DNA from: a bacterium UBP10_UBA1149
Lineage (GTDB): Bacteria > Desulfobacterota > Binatia > UBA1149
DNA: 11,970 bases
Direction: 5' to 3'
NCBI GenBank assembly: GCA_002311335.1
Contig: DBZX01000066.1
Span: 47,918-59,887, forward strand
Under the pieces are notes generated by a model. That model made no database searches and had not been told where the DNA came from. It was given only the letters and a program-made list of their open reading frames with translations. This document shows, piece after piece, positions 1 through 7,168 of this stretch. Made by a program: the position numbers and the translations under genes. The first letter of the stretch is position 1. Each line of letters starts with the position of its first letter.

Positions 1-2139
1 GCCAGTGTCGCTGCACTCTACCTGCTCGCGCGGCGTGTGGCCGGTGGATGGATCGCCCTGCTGCCGGCCTTGTTGTGGCTGCTGTGGATACCGATTTATC
101 CCGGCGAGTTCGCGTCCTTTAACGTTCCTTACCCGGCGTGGTTGTCTACCCTCGCCTGGCTGTTGATGGCGCTGGCACTGGCGCGCCCCGCTGGCCCGGG
201 TTCGGCTGCGAGGTCGGCCTCGTTGATATGGCCAGTGCTCGCCGGCCTGGCGGCCGCGGCCTGCTTTGCCGTCAAGCCCAACTCGGGGGCGCTGGCCGTG
301 GCGGGGCTCTCGTGGTCGCTGGCGCGCAGCTGTTCTCGCCCACGCAGGCTGGACAGCGCGGTGGCCGTGGCCGCTTCGCTGCTGGGCCTGGCCGTGGTCG
401 CCTCGGCGCTGTCGCTTTCGTGGAACGGCGTGGAGCTGCTCGTGCACGGCCTGCCCTGCACGCTGGTGGCGCTGCTCTGCGCGCGCTCGACTCGAGGCAA
501 CAACGATCCGCGCGCGGACAGGGCGGCCCGTGCCCTTCCCGTGGCGGCGCTGGCCTTCGCGCTGCCCACGCTGGGGTGGGTGCTGCCGCTCGTGGGTCGC
601 ATAGGTCTTGACGGGCTGCTGCGCGAGGTGTTTTTTCTCGGTTCCGACCTCGGCGAGGTCTGGTACTTCGGGCACGCCTTGCCCAGCGGCAGGACGCTGG
701 CCATCATGCTTACGCTCGCGGGCCTGGCCGCGTTGGGTCGGCAGGCGCGCGCGCGGCGACTGCCGGCGGCTGTTCTGTCGGCCCCGGGCCTCTTCGCTGC
801 TGCGGCTGCCGTGGCCGCTGGCTTGGCAAGCGCGATCGCGTGGTTGCTGTCAGCCAACAGCGGCGTGCTCATGCCCGAGTCGCTGTTGTCTTCGCTGGTG
901 TTCGAGCTGCGGGAGGCCGCGCCCTGGTGCTCGTGGATGGTCGCGATGGCCGGTGTCGTTTACCTGTGGCGATGTCGTGGGCAGGCCCAGGCAAGCACGC
1001 TCGCGATCACGCTACCCCTGGCGCTGGCGATGTACGTGCAGTTTTTTCCGCGTGCTGACTTCATGCACTGGATAAACGCTGCGCCCTTGCTGATGGTGGT
1101 CGCCACGGCGCTGCTCGCGCGTGTTGTTGACGACTGGAAGTCTGTCCCGTGGCCCGCTCCATCGGCAGGACGTACGGCGGTTGCCGCAACAGCTGCGATA
1201 GTGGCAACAGCGGTGTTGCTGCTGGGTGCAAGCTCATGGATGGAGGTAGCCGCCGCGCGTCGTGCGCCGGTGGTCGATACGCCAACCGTTACGGCCTGGG
1301 TTGAAGAAGGCGCCGACGACGACCTTGAGGCGCTGGCCGAGACCGCCGCTTACCTGGCAGCCAACAACCAGTCCGGAAAGCCCGTGCTGGCCTTTCCGGC
1401 CCTGGGAGCGGCCCTGTACGCCGCCGGCATCAAGAGCGCCAGCTCGCACGACTACTGGTACCCGGGTGGCAGCAGTCGCGAGGACGAACAGCGCGTGGTC
1501 GCCCGCCTCAAAGAAAATCCCCCGCGCCTGCTGGTTACGCTCAACGACGGTTGGCGATTTTTTCACGGGGCGGCGGCTCACTACCAACTGCTGAGTAGTT
1601 TTGCCAGGAGCCGATACAAACTGGTGGCCAGGTACGGCCGCTTCGACGTGCTGGCCTTGGAACAGGGGCGGGATTCGACGAGCGAAGCCGCCTTGCCTCC
1701 GCGCGACGTAGCCCGCCCGCCCCGCGGGCAGATGCAGGACTGCGTTGAGCCGCGCCTCGCCTTTCGCAGGCAGGCGGCGGTACGATGGATGCACGGTGTC
1801 TCGCCCAAAGATGCCTCCGTGGCAGAGATACCCTCCGACGAGCGCGACGCGGTGCTGTTGCTGCGCGCGCTCAGGGACGGCGGCTCGATGAAAGCCGCGG
1901 CCTGGCTGGTTTCGGGCTATAATGACTCACGGCCGAGGGTCCGCAACGAGGCACTAGGGGCCATGCAGCAGGTGCTGCGTCGCCATCGTGGGAGCCTGGA
2001 CCGTTGGGCCGGCGACTTTCGCGCGGAGTACCTCGTGCCCTGGACGACGACGTTGGCGCGGGAGGCAACGAGACTGCAGGCGGACGAAGAATCCGTCGTA
2101 GCCGAGTTTGCCGCGAGTGTGCTCGCCACGTTGCAGTGA
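1..2139 (+). CDS. GT-C-like multi-pass membrane protein with short helical-repeat tail (5' partial)
   Basis: The reading frame is open from base 1, so the start lies upstream; the GTG at 37 is internal. It shows 712 codons. Roughly the first 415 visible residues are Leu/Ala/Val-rich membrane helices. A soluble domain of about 140 residues and a helical tail from about residue 580 follow. It is a paralogue of the 8258-11323 protein. Shared anchors are YPGEFASFNVPYP (HPGQFASSNIPYP there), VKPN (FKPN), FPRADFMHW (YPRTDFMHW) and ARYGRFDVLAL (ARFGRYVVLTH), in the same order with near-equal spacing. By that alignment about 92 N-terminal residues are missing, including the loop where the paralogue has its Asp-Glu pair. 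A (K)PN/KQN motif after the early helices and a soluble C-terminal domain are typical of GT39/ArnT-like GT-C proteins. Transfer of a sugar from a polyprenyl-phosphate donor outside the inner membrane is therefore the best guess, but is unproven. The tail (RPRVRNEALGAMQQVL near visible residue 645) resembles one or two HEAT repeats. It is first in a run of four co-directional genes. Confidence 0.8.
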   Translation, partial: ASVAALYLLARRVAGGWIALLPALLWLLWIPIYPGEFASFNVPYPAWLSTLAWLLMALALARPAGPGSAARSASLIWPVLAGLAAAACFAVKPNSGALAVAGLSWSLARSCSRPRRLDSAVAVAASLLGLAVVASALSLSWNGVELLVHGLPCTLVALLCARSTRGNNDPRADRAARALPVAALAFALPTLGWVLPLVGRIGLDGLLREVFFLGSDLGEVWYFGHALPSGRTLAIMLTLAGLAALGRQARARRLPAAVLSAPGLFAAAAAVAAGLASAIAWLLSANSGVLMPESLLSSLVFELREAAPWCSWMVAMAGVVYLWRCRGQAQASTLAITLPLALAMYVQFFPRADFMHWINAAPLLMVVATALLARVVDDWKSVPWPAPSAGRTAVAATAAIVATAVLLLGASSWMEVAAARRAPVVDTPTVTAWVEEGADDDLEALAETAAYLAANNQSGKPVLAFPALGAALYAAGIKSASSHDYWYPGGSSREDEQRVVARLKENPPRLLVTLNDGWRFFHGAAAHYQLLSSFARSRYKLVARYGRFDVLALEQGRDSTSEAALPPRDVARPPRGQMQDCVEPRLAFRRQAAVRWMHGVSPKDASVAEIPSDERDAVLLLRALRDGGSMKAAAWLVSGYNDSRPRVRNEALGAMQQVLRRHRGSLDRWAGDFRAEYLVPWTTTLAREATRLQADEESVVAEFAASVLATLQ

Positions 2140-2165
2140 TTGATCGGCTACTCGAAGCCACGCTT

Positions 2166-2174
2166 AAAGAGGAG
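2166..2174 (+). promoter_or_regulatory. Ribosome binding site deciding the methyltransferase start
   Basis: AAAGAGGAG is a strong Shine-Dalgarno match placed 9 bases before the ATG at 2184. It lies in the 44-bp gap after the preceding stop. It favours this ATG over in-frame starts further upstream (as far as 2004) that would overlap the preceding gene by more than 100 bases. Confidence 0.8.
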
Positions 2175-2183
2175 AACGCAGTA

Positions 2184-2978
2184 ATGTCTTCAGACAAGTT
2201 TACCGGCGAGAGGCCGGGTTGGGGAAAAGACTTCGACTACGACGAGGCTCGCCACCTGGTGGCCTATCGCCACGCGGCCGTGCTGGCCGAGGGCAAGCGC
2301 GTGTTGGACGCTGGCTGTGGCGAAGGCTTCGGTACCCGTACCCTGGTCGACCCGGCAGCCTCTGTGGTCGGCCTTGATTATTCCGAGCAGGCCATCGAGC
2401 AGTGCCGCCGCGCCTGGGGACGTCCCGGCCTCGAGTTTCACCGTGTGGACTTGACCGAGCCCGGCAGCTTTACCGATACATTTGATCTCGTGATCAACTT
2501 CCAGGTGGTGGAGCACATAGAACATCCCCGGCCGTTTATAGAAGGCCTGCGCGAGCGCGTCGCGCCCGGTGGCTGCCTGTTGCTGACCACGCCTAATCGC
2601 CTGACATCGTTTTCCGAGAACCCCTACCACGTGCGCGAGTACACCGCCGACGAGCTCACCGAGTTGCTGTCGGGCGTGTTCTCCAGCGTCGAGATGTCGG
2701 GCACCTTCGGCAACCAGAAGGTCACCGACTTTGACGCGGGCCGTGAAAAGGCGGTCAAGCGCATCATGGCACTCGACCCGCTGGGACTGCGCAAGCTGCT
2801 GCCTTCGTCGCTGATCAAATTTGCCTTCGCCAAGCTGTCGGTGCTCGTCCGGCGACAGGCCCGCGGCAACATCGACGCCGCCGTGGCCGGTGGAGACGGC
2901 ATCTGCATAGACGATTTTTCGATAGGCAGCCACGACATGGACAAGGCACTCGATCTCGTTGCCCTCTGCCGTCCCTGA
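2184..2978 (+). CDS. Class I SAM-dependent methyltransferase
   Basis: A 264-residue cytoplasmic protein with a Rossmann-type methyltransferase domain. Motif I VLDAGCGEG is at residues 40-48. The acidic residue that would hold the SAM ribose is D65 (VVGLDYS). The post-motif segment FQVVEHIEHP (about 106-115) and APGGCLLLTTPN follow, as in Methyltransf_11/23/25 proteins. The opening (FTGERPG, then ARHLVAYRHA) resembles methyltransferases common in bacterial glycan loci. The last 70 or so residues form a basic, helical extension (KLLPSSLIKFAFAKLSVLVRR) that could lie against the membrane. It sits between a GT-C-like gene and a flippase gene in one apparent operon. O-methylation of a sugar on a lipid-linked glycan before export is therefore plausible, but the substrate cannot be read from the sequence. 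The methyltransferase class is secure. A small-molecule or lipid substrate is not excluded. Confidence 0.9.
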   Translation: MSSDKFTGERPGWGKDFDYDEARHLVAYRHAAVLAEGKRVLDAGCGEGFGTRTLVDPAASVVGLDYSEQAIEQCRRAWGRPGLEFHRVDLTEPGSFTDTFDLVINFQVVEHIEHPRPFIEGLRERVAPGGCLLLTTPNRLTSFSENPYHVREYTADELTELLSGVFSSVEMSGTFGNQKVTDFDAGREKAVKRIMALDPLGLRKLLPSSLIKFAFAKLSVLVRRQARGNIDAAVAGGDGICIDDFSIGSHDMDKALDLVALCRP

Positions 2979-3008
2979 GGCAGGCAGCGCGGGCGGTGAG
3001 GGACCAGC

Positions 3009-4460
3009 TTGCAACGAAGTGAACAGGTAACGCGCGGCGCGTGGATGGGCCTGTTGGTGCAGGCGGCGGACAAGATCCTGCCGGTTGTCATCGTCCTTTA
3101 CCTGGCCCGCGCCATCGACCCCGAGTCTTTCGGCGTCTACAGCTTCCTCGTTGCCTACCTCGCCCTGTTCCAGGTCGCGGTTGAGTACAGTCTCGACGCG
3201 GTGCTGGTCAGGGTCTTGAGCCAGCAGTCCGAGCCCTCGCCCGCTACCTTGCACGCGGGGCTGGGACTGAAGTTGCTCATGTCGTTGGCGGCGGCCGCTG
3301 TCGCGACCTTGTGCGTGGGTCCCTTGTCGGGTGGGCGCGTGCCGCTGGATCTTGCCGCCTGCGCTTCGCTGGGCCTGCTCACGGGGCTGGGTGGCGCCTA
3401 CCGTTCCTGGTTTCGCTCCAATCTCGAGATACCGCCGGTGCTGGCCCTGGCCTCTGCGCGGGCCTTGTTGCTGGCGGTGGGCGTTGTGGTGGTCGTGCAG
3501 GCCGGCGCGGGCCTTCGTGCCGTTTTCCTCGTCATGGCCGCGGCCAATCTCGTGGTGTTTGCCGGCGTGGCGCTGGCCGTGTCACGCGAGCTCAAGCCAC
3601 GTTTTGTTTTCGACCGCGAGCAGTGGAGTCTTCTGCTGCGCGGTGCGGTTCCGCTGTTTTTTAACGGCTTTGCCATCATGCTCGGTCTCAAGGCGGGACA
3701 GGTTTTGCTGCTGTCGATGCGCGGGCCGGTGGAAACCGGACTGCTGGGCGCGGCGTCACGCGTGGCCGAGGCCTTCAGCCTGTTGCCCGAGGCCCTGATG
3801 ATCACCGTGTATCCGCTGATGGCCTCGCTTCATATAAAGAGCGACGGTGGCGCAGGCCGGCCGGCAGACACGCGGTTGGAAGAGACAGTGGAAAAATCTA
3901 CGCGCTACCTGCTGCTGGCCATCGCCGTGCCGGTAACCGTGTGCATGGTGGCCGGTGATCTTGTCATGGGGCTGTTGTTCGGCGCGGGTTATGCCGAGGC
4001 CGGTCCGGCGCTGTCGTTGCTGGCGGTGATGGCCCTGCTCAGCGCCACTGGCACCGTGGTTACCTACCTGCTGGTGTCAGTGCACGCCGAGAAAACGCTG
4101 TACCGCAACACCATGGTCTTCGCGTTGCTCAACGTCGTGCTGTCGTACTTTTTCATCACGCGGGCCGGTTACATGGGTGCTGCCGTTGCCATGATAGCCA
4201 GCAGCGCCTTGTCGCAGGTCAGTCTTGCGCTGCTGCCCCCCACGCGCGCTTATACCCGCCTGTGCCTCGCGGCGGCCTTGCGGCCTGCGCTTGCAGTGGC
4301 CTGCGGTGTCGCGGCCGGCCTGCTGGCGGGATACGGCAGCCTGGCGGCGGTGGCCTGGTCGGTCGGGGCTTGCCTGCTGGCGCTGCTCGTTCTCAGGGTG
4401 TTGACGGCTGAGGATATCGCCTTCATACGTAGCAGCCTGCGTTGGGGTCAGAAATCGTGA
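3009..4460 (+). CDS. Wzx/MOP-superfamily polysaccharide flippase
   Basis: A 483-residue, strongly hydrophobic protein with about 12-14 predicted membrane helices, the usual size for Wzx-type oligosaccharide flippases (MOP superfamily, polysaccharide biosynthesis families). The opening helix (MGLLVQAADKILPVVIVLYL) is followed by the charged loop DPESFGVYSFLVAYLALFQ, where the family has its FG.Y motif. Mid-protein helices repeat the pattern after a loop of about 30 polar residues near 275-300, consistent with two helical bundles. Such proteins move undecaprenyl-diphosphate-linked glycans from the cytoplasmic to the periplasmic face of the inner membrane. The start is TTG at 3009, preceded at 2998-3003 by GAGGGA; a later in-frame ATG at residue 13 would cut into the first helix region and has no better ribosome site. 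It overlaps the next gene by 4 bases and lies 30 bp after the methyltransferase. O-antigen, capsule or another exported glycan cannot be told apart. Confidence 0.9.
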   Translation: MQRSEQVTRGAWMGLLVQAADKILPVVIVLYLARAIDPESFGVYSFLVAYLALFQVAVEYSLDAVLVRVLSQQSEPSPATLHAGLGLKLLMSLAAAAVATLCVGPLSGGRVPLDLAACASLGLLTGLGGAYRSWFRSNLEIPPVLALASARALLLAVGVVVVVQAGAGLRAVFLVMAAANLVVFAGVALAVSRELKPRFVFDREQWSLLLRGAVPLFFNGFAIMLGLKAGQVLLLSMRGPVETGLLGAASRVAEAFSLLPEALMITVYPLMASLHIKSDGGAGRPADTRLEETVEKSTRYLLLAIAVPVTVCMVAGDLVMGLLFGAGYAEAGPALSLLAVMALLSATGTVVTYLLVSVHAEKTLYRNTMVFALLNVVLSYFFITRAGYMGAAVAMIASSALSQVSLALLPPTRAYTRLCLAAALRPALAVACGVAAGLLAGYGSLAAVAWSVGACLLALLVLRVLTAEDIAFIRSSLRWGQKS

Positions 4461-5365
4461 CCGAATCTTCGACCAGCTCTTCGTCCGATTACGGGGTCGC
4501 CTGCAAACTCTGCGGCTGCCAGGACGCTGTGCTCTACCACGAGCAGGGCTATCGACGCCTGCTCTCCTGCCGGGGCTGCGGCTTGTTGTTTGCCCATCCT
4601 CTGCCCGACGAAAGCGAAAAAGAAGAGACCGAACGACAGGCTTACGTGGGCGAAGTGCTGCCCGAGGCGGCCGAGTTCTTTGAGAGCTGCAACGCTGATT
4701 TTGTTGAAGATGAAATCGTGCGCGGGTTTCGCCGCGTGCTCCGTCTGCTGGAGCAGGGGCGCGGTCAGGGTCGACTGCTCGACGTTGGCGCGGGAACTGG
4801 CTTGTTCATGCATCTCGCGCGAGAGCAGGGCTGGCAGATCAAGGGGCTCGATCTCTGCGAACTCAGCCGCGAGAAGGCGCGTGCTGAGTTCGGCGTGGAG
4901 GTAGACGTGGGTGACTTTCGCAGTGCGCCCTACCAGCCCGAAAGTTTTGACTGCATAACCATGCTCGATGTCCTTGAGCACTCGCTGGACCCTGCGGCCT
5001 TCCTTGCCCGCGCGCTGGAGTTGCTCAAGCCCGGCGGGCTGCTCTACGTGGCCGTACCCAACCAGCGTTCGCTGCTTGCCAACCTGGTTGATCGCTGGAT
5101 ATGGCTGGGCTTGCCCGCGAGGCGCTGGTTCCTGGAGCGGCTGTACGTGTCGCCGCATATTTTTTATTTCCACCCGCGCTTGCTCAAGCGCGCCCTCGAG
5201 GACGCCGGCTTCGAGGTAGTCAGCGTGCGCGGCGGCAACGTGTACCTGGGTCGCTATCGCCTGCCCTGGTGGATGCGCGTGCCGCTGGAGGTGATACTCA
5301 ACCTTGGTACCCTGGTCGGTCGCAGCGCGCGCATACAGGCGCTGGCCAGGCGGCCGGTGGACTGA
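4457..5365 (+). CDS. Zinc-ribbon class I SAM-dependent methyltransferase
   Basis: A 302-residue protein. The chosen start is GTG 4457, whose GTGA overlaps the flippase stop; GGGG at 4444-4447 is 9 bases upstream. A TTG at 4442 would add five residues. Near the N-terminus are paired cysteines C16-x2-C19 and C38-x2-C41, the arrangement of a small zinc ribbon. The methyltransferase fold follows: motif I LLDVGAGTG at 107-115, acidic KGLDL after strand 2, DCITMLDVLEHSLDP, then KPGGLLYVAVPN. The segment HIFYFHPRLLKRALEDAGFEVV matches the late H-P-x-x-L/GF pattern common in Methyltransf_23 proteins of glycan loci. The C-terminus has a hydrophobic, aromatic stretch (RLPWWMRVPLEVILNLGTL) that may touch the membrane. 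Translational coupling to the flippase supports a role in decorating or capping the exported glycan. The substrate is unknown. Confidence 0.9.
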   Translation: MTESSTSSSSDYGVACKLCGCQDAVLYHEQGYRRLLSCRGCGLLFAHPLPDESEKEETERQAYVGEVLPEAAEFFESCNADFVEDEIVRGFRRVLRLLEQGRGQGRLLDVGAGTGLFMHLAREQGWQIKGLDLCELSREKARAEFGVEVDVGDFRSAPYQPESFDCITMLDVLEHSLDPAAFLARALELLKPGGLLYVAVPNQRSLLANLVDRWIWLGLPARRWFLERLYVSPHIFYFHPRLLKRALEDAGFEVVSVRGGNVYLGRYRLPWWMRVPLEVILNLGTLVGRSARIQALARRPVD

Positions 5366-5383
5366 CGCCGGGTTTCGCTCAGC

Positions 5384-7048
5384 TCAGCGCTCGCGTTCAA
5401 GCAGCAGCACTTCTCCGGCAGAAGGCGGCAGCCAGCGCTGCCACTGGCGTCGGTCAGCTACCCGGTAGCCTTCGAGCGCCGTGAAGCTCAGCACCCAGCG
5501 GTCGTCTTCTACCCACCACCAGCTTTTCTTTTCCGGCGACCTGCCCGGGGTGGCCTCTTCTATAGTGGGCCAGCTGCGCTCGAGTGGAGCCAGCCGCCAG
5601 CCGTTGTACTCCACGCCGCCGTCTATTTCTGTCGCCGCGACGCCCCGGGCCTCGAGCCCCCCGAGGAGATGATGGCGCGCGCGGTTCCACTGCATGTAAT
5701 CGTGTGTGCCGGCCACCGAGTAGAAGGTCATCGCGGCCAGCAGCGCGAGTGACAGGCCGGTGGCCGCTGTTCGCCCTTGGCCGTCGTTGTCGGCCATTGC
5801 GAGCAGCGCCAGCACGAAGGGCAGGGCAGGCAGCAGGTAGCGGTCAAAGTAGAAGTCGGCCTGCAGCAGGCTGCCGCCCAGCAGCAAGGCAGCCGCCAGT
5901 GACAGGAGGCAGCGGGCGGGAGTATCAAGCGCTTCACGCAGGCTTAAACGGGTGGGCAACAGGCGGACGAACAGCAGCGTGGACAGCAGCACCGACGCAG
6001 CGCTGATCGCGGTCCTGGCGGCAGTACTGCCATCAAAAGGCGAAGCCATGCCGAGGAACAGCGTGTCCCTGAGCGTGAGCGCACCCGTGCCGCCGGCGTG
6101 AAGCAGGTTGGGCAGCGCAAATCCCGCGCCGGTCCTGGACGCGAACAGGCAGGCGGCCACTGTCAGCAGCAAGCCGGCAGGCAGGCCTATGCGCAGCAGT
6201 CGGTCGCGGCTCAAGCTGCTCCGGATCAACAGCGGCGCGGCCAGCAGGCCGAGCGTGAGCCAGGCCCGCAGCGCGACGTCAATAACTCGCAGCGGCGTGG
6301 CCGAGGCTATGTCGCTGAGTCTTATCGCAGCGCCCGCTGGTGCGCCTTGCCAGTTGAGCAGCCAGGCGTAGTAAGCCACGACGCTCGCCAGCGGCAGCAA
6401 CAGGCAGCGCGCGGCAGCGGCCACGCGCGTCAGGCGACCCGGAGGAAAGCGCCAGGCGCTGGCCGCGGCAGCTACCGCCAGCAGCAGCACGTTCTGTCGC
6501 ACGAGCACGGCCACGGCCATCACGGCCGCAGCGGCGAGCAGGGAGCCGGGTTTGTCGTCCTGCAGCCCGCGCAGGTAAAGCAGCGCTGCCCACAGGCACA
6601 GGGCCAGGCAGGGGATTTCGGTCATGAAGGTGAAAGACAGTCCGAAGTACAACGGCGAGAAGGCCAGCGTGGCGGTGGCCAGCAGCACGGAGCCGCGCGA
6701 ACCTGATCTGCTCGAAGAAGAGCAGCGCGCCAGCAGCAGGTAGAAGGCCACCAGGCCCGAAGCGGCGAACAGCAGGGTACCCAGCCGCAACAGTTCAAAA
6801 GAAAAACCGCCCACGAGGCACACCAGCGCACCCCAGGCGGCGTGTGCGAGCAGGCTGGGGGCTGCCCAGGGCAGCAGGTCGAGTCGGCCGTTTTCACAGA
6901 GGCTTTTTGCCGCCCAGGCGTAGGCCCAGTCGTCGCCCAGGGCGAAATCGCCCGCCGGCCCCACCAGCACCACGGCCGCGAGCCAGGCAAGTGTCAGCAA
7001 CAGCGGCGCGGTCCGGGGAAGGCTCGGGGTATTGGTTTCTACTTGCAC
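5384..7048 (-). CDS. GT39/ArnT-like membrane glycosyltransferase (GT-C fold)
   Basis: A 554-residue multi-pass membrane protein on the minus strand. After the first helix comes ALGDDWAYAW with D39-D40, matching the first periplasmic loop acidic pair of GT39/ArnT-type GT-C enzymes. Further family-like marks are FMTEIPCLAL (141-150), VLVRQN (181-186, equivalent to the KQN motif), FDRYLLPALPF (401-411) and THDYMQWNRAR (448-458). The membrane part ends near 445 and a soluble domain of about 105 residues rich in Trp follows (WWWVEDDRW near 510-518), expected in the periplasm. Such enzymes transfer a sugar from a polyprenyl-phosphate carrier to lipid or glycan acceptors. The start is GTG 7048; an in-frame stop lies about 30 bases upstream, and no convincing Shine-Dalgarno is visible, so the start is less certain than the frame. 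It ends 18 bp from the converging methyltransferase gene and diverges from the acyltransferase. It belongs to a different subgroup from the two HEAT-tailed proteins. Confidence 0.85.
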   Translation of the reverse strand: MQVETNTPSLPRTAPLLLTLAWLAAVVLVGPAGDFALGDDWAYAWAAKSLCENGRLDLLPWAAPSLLAHAAWGALVCLVGGFSFELLRLGTLLFAASGLVAFYLLLARCSSSSRSGSRGSVLLATATLAFSPLYFGLSFTFMTEIPCLALCLWAALLYLRGLQDDKPGSLLAAAAVMAVAVLVRQNVLLLAVAAAASAWRFPPGRLTRVAAAARCLLLPLASVVAYYAWLLNWQGAPAGAAIRLSDIASATPLRVIDVALRAWLTLGLLAAPLLIRSSLSRDRLLRIGLPAGLLLTVAACLFASRTGAGFALPNLLHAGGTGALTLRDTLFLGMASPFDGSTAARTAISAASVLLSTLLFVRLLPTRLSLREALDTPARCLLSLAAALLLGGSLLQADFYFDRYLLPALPFVLALLAMADNDGQGRTAATGLSLALLAAMTFYSVAGTHDYMQWNRARHHLLGGLEARGVAATEIDGGVEYNGWRLAPLERSWPTIEEATPGRSPEKKSWWWVEDDRWVLSFTALEGYRVADRRQWQRWLPPSAGEVLLLERER

Positions 7049-7084
7049 GGCTTCAGTGTGATACGGCTCCAGCGCCTACCTTGC

Positions 7085-7090
7085 TATACT
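7085..7090 (+). promoter_or_regulatory. Candidate extended -10 element for the acyltransferase gene
   Basis: TATACT differs from the TATAAT consensus at one base and is preceded by TGC, the extended -10 arrangement. No good -35 match lies 16-18 bases upstream. A start near 7097 would give a leader of about 70 bases before GTG 7169. This is sequence resemblance only. Confidence 0.4.
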
Positions 7091-7093
7091 ATA
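7088..7093 (-). promoter_or_regulatory. Candidate -10 element for the GT39-like gene
   Basis: On the minus strand this reads TATAGT, one base from TATAAT, and overlaps the plus-strand candidate by three bases. The implied start near 7081 would leave a short leader of about 33 bases before GTG 7048. The matching -35 region (ATGAAC, 7111-7116) is weak. Confidence 0.35.
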
Positions 7094-7154
7094 CGTGTCC
7101 TTGCGATTGGGTTCATGCTGTGGCTTTTGCGGCTGCTGGATCGACCGGGTGCGC

Positions 7155-7160
7155 AAGGGG
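7155..7160 (+). promoter_or_regulatory. Ribosome binding site deciding the acyltransferase start
   Basis: AAGGGG stands 8 bases before GTG 7169 and is the best ribosome-site match upstream of the acyltransferase core. The in-frame ATG at 7115 has only a weak TTGGG before it and would place 18 extra residues ahead of the conserved first helix. Confidence 0.65.
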
Positions 7161-7168
7161 CTATTGCC

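Larger units (their letters stand above)
7049..7168. promoter_or_regulatory. Divergent intergenic promoter region
   Basis: This 120-bp gap separates two genes reading away from each other, so promoters for both must lie in or near it. It contains the most AT-rich patch nearby, CTATACTATAC at 7084-7094, in otherwise GC-rich DNA. I see no gene or RNA structure in it. Confidence 0.6.

Noticed and set aside
1234..1794. Minus-strand open frame of 186 codons within the first gene
   Set aside because: Shadow of the paralogue-supported plus-strand gene, without recognisable features.
2004..2183. Upstream extension of the first methyltransferase
   Set aside because: The extra 60 residues overlap the preceding gene, look like out-of-frame Arg-rich translation, and the strong ribosome site points to ATG 2184.
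2190..3254. Minus-strand open frame of 354 codons opposite the first methyltransferase and the flippase start
   Set aside because: It lies antisense to a clear methyltransferase, crosses into the flippase gene, shows no domain motif and is the usual by-product of high GC.
5366..5383. Rho-independent terminator between the converging genes
   Set aside because: No stable hairpin followed by a T-run on either strand.
6390..6560. Recurrent GCAGC-type strings suggesting a tandem repeat
   Set aside because: They are irregular and follow Leu/Ala codons of membrane helices on the minus strand; no fixed unit.
6098..6706. Plus-strand open frame of 202 codons inside the GT39-like gene
   Set aside because: Its Gln/Arg/Gly-rich composition reflects the reverse complement of Leu/Ala codons; no motif or ribosome site.
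6842..7168. Long N-terminal extension of the acyltransferase
   Set aside because: It would run antisense through the GT39-like gene and its residues lack membrane or family features; AAGGGG before GTG 7169 gives a normal-length protein.
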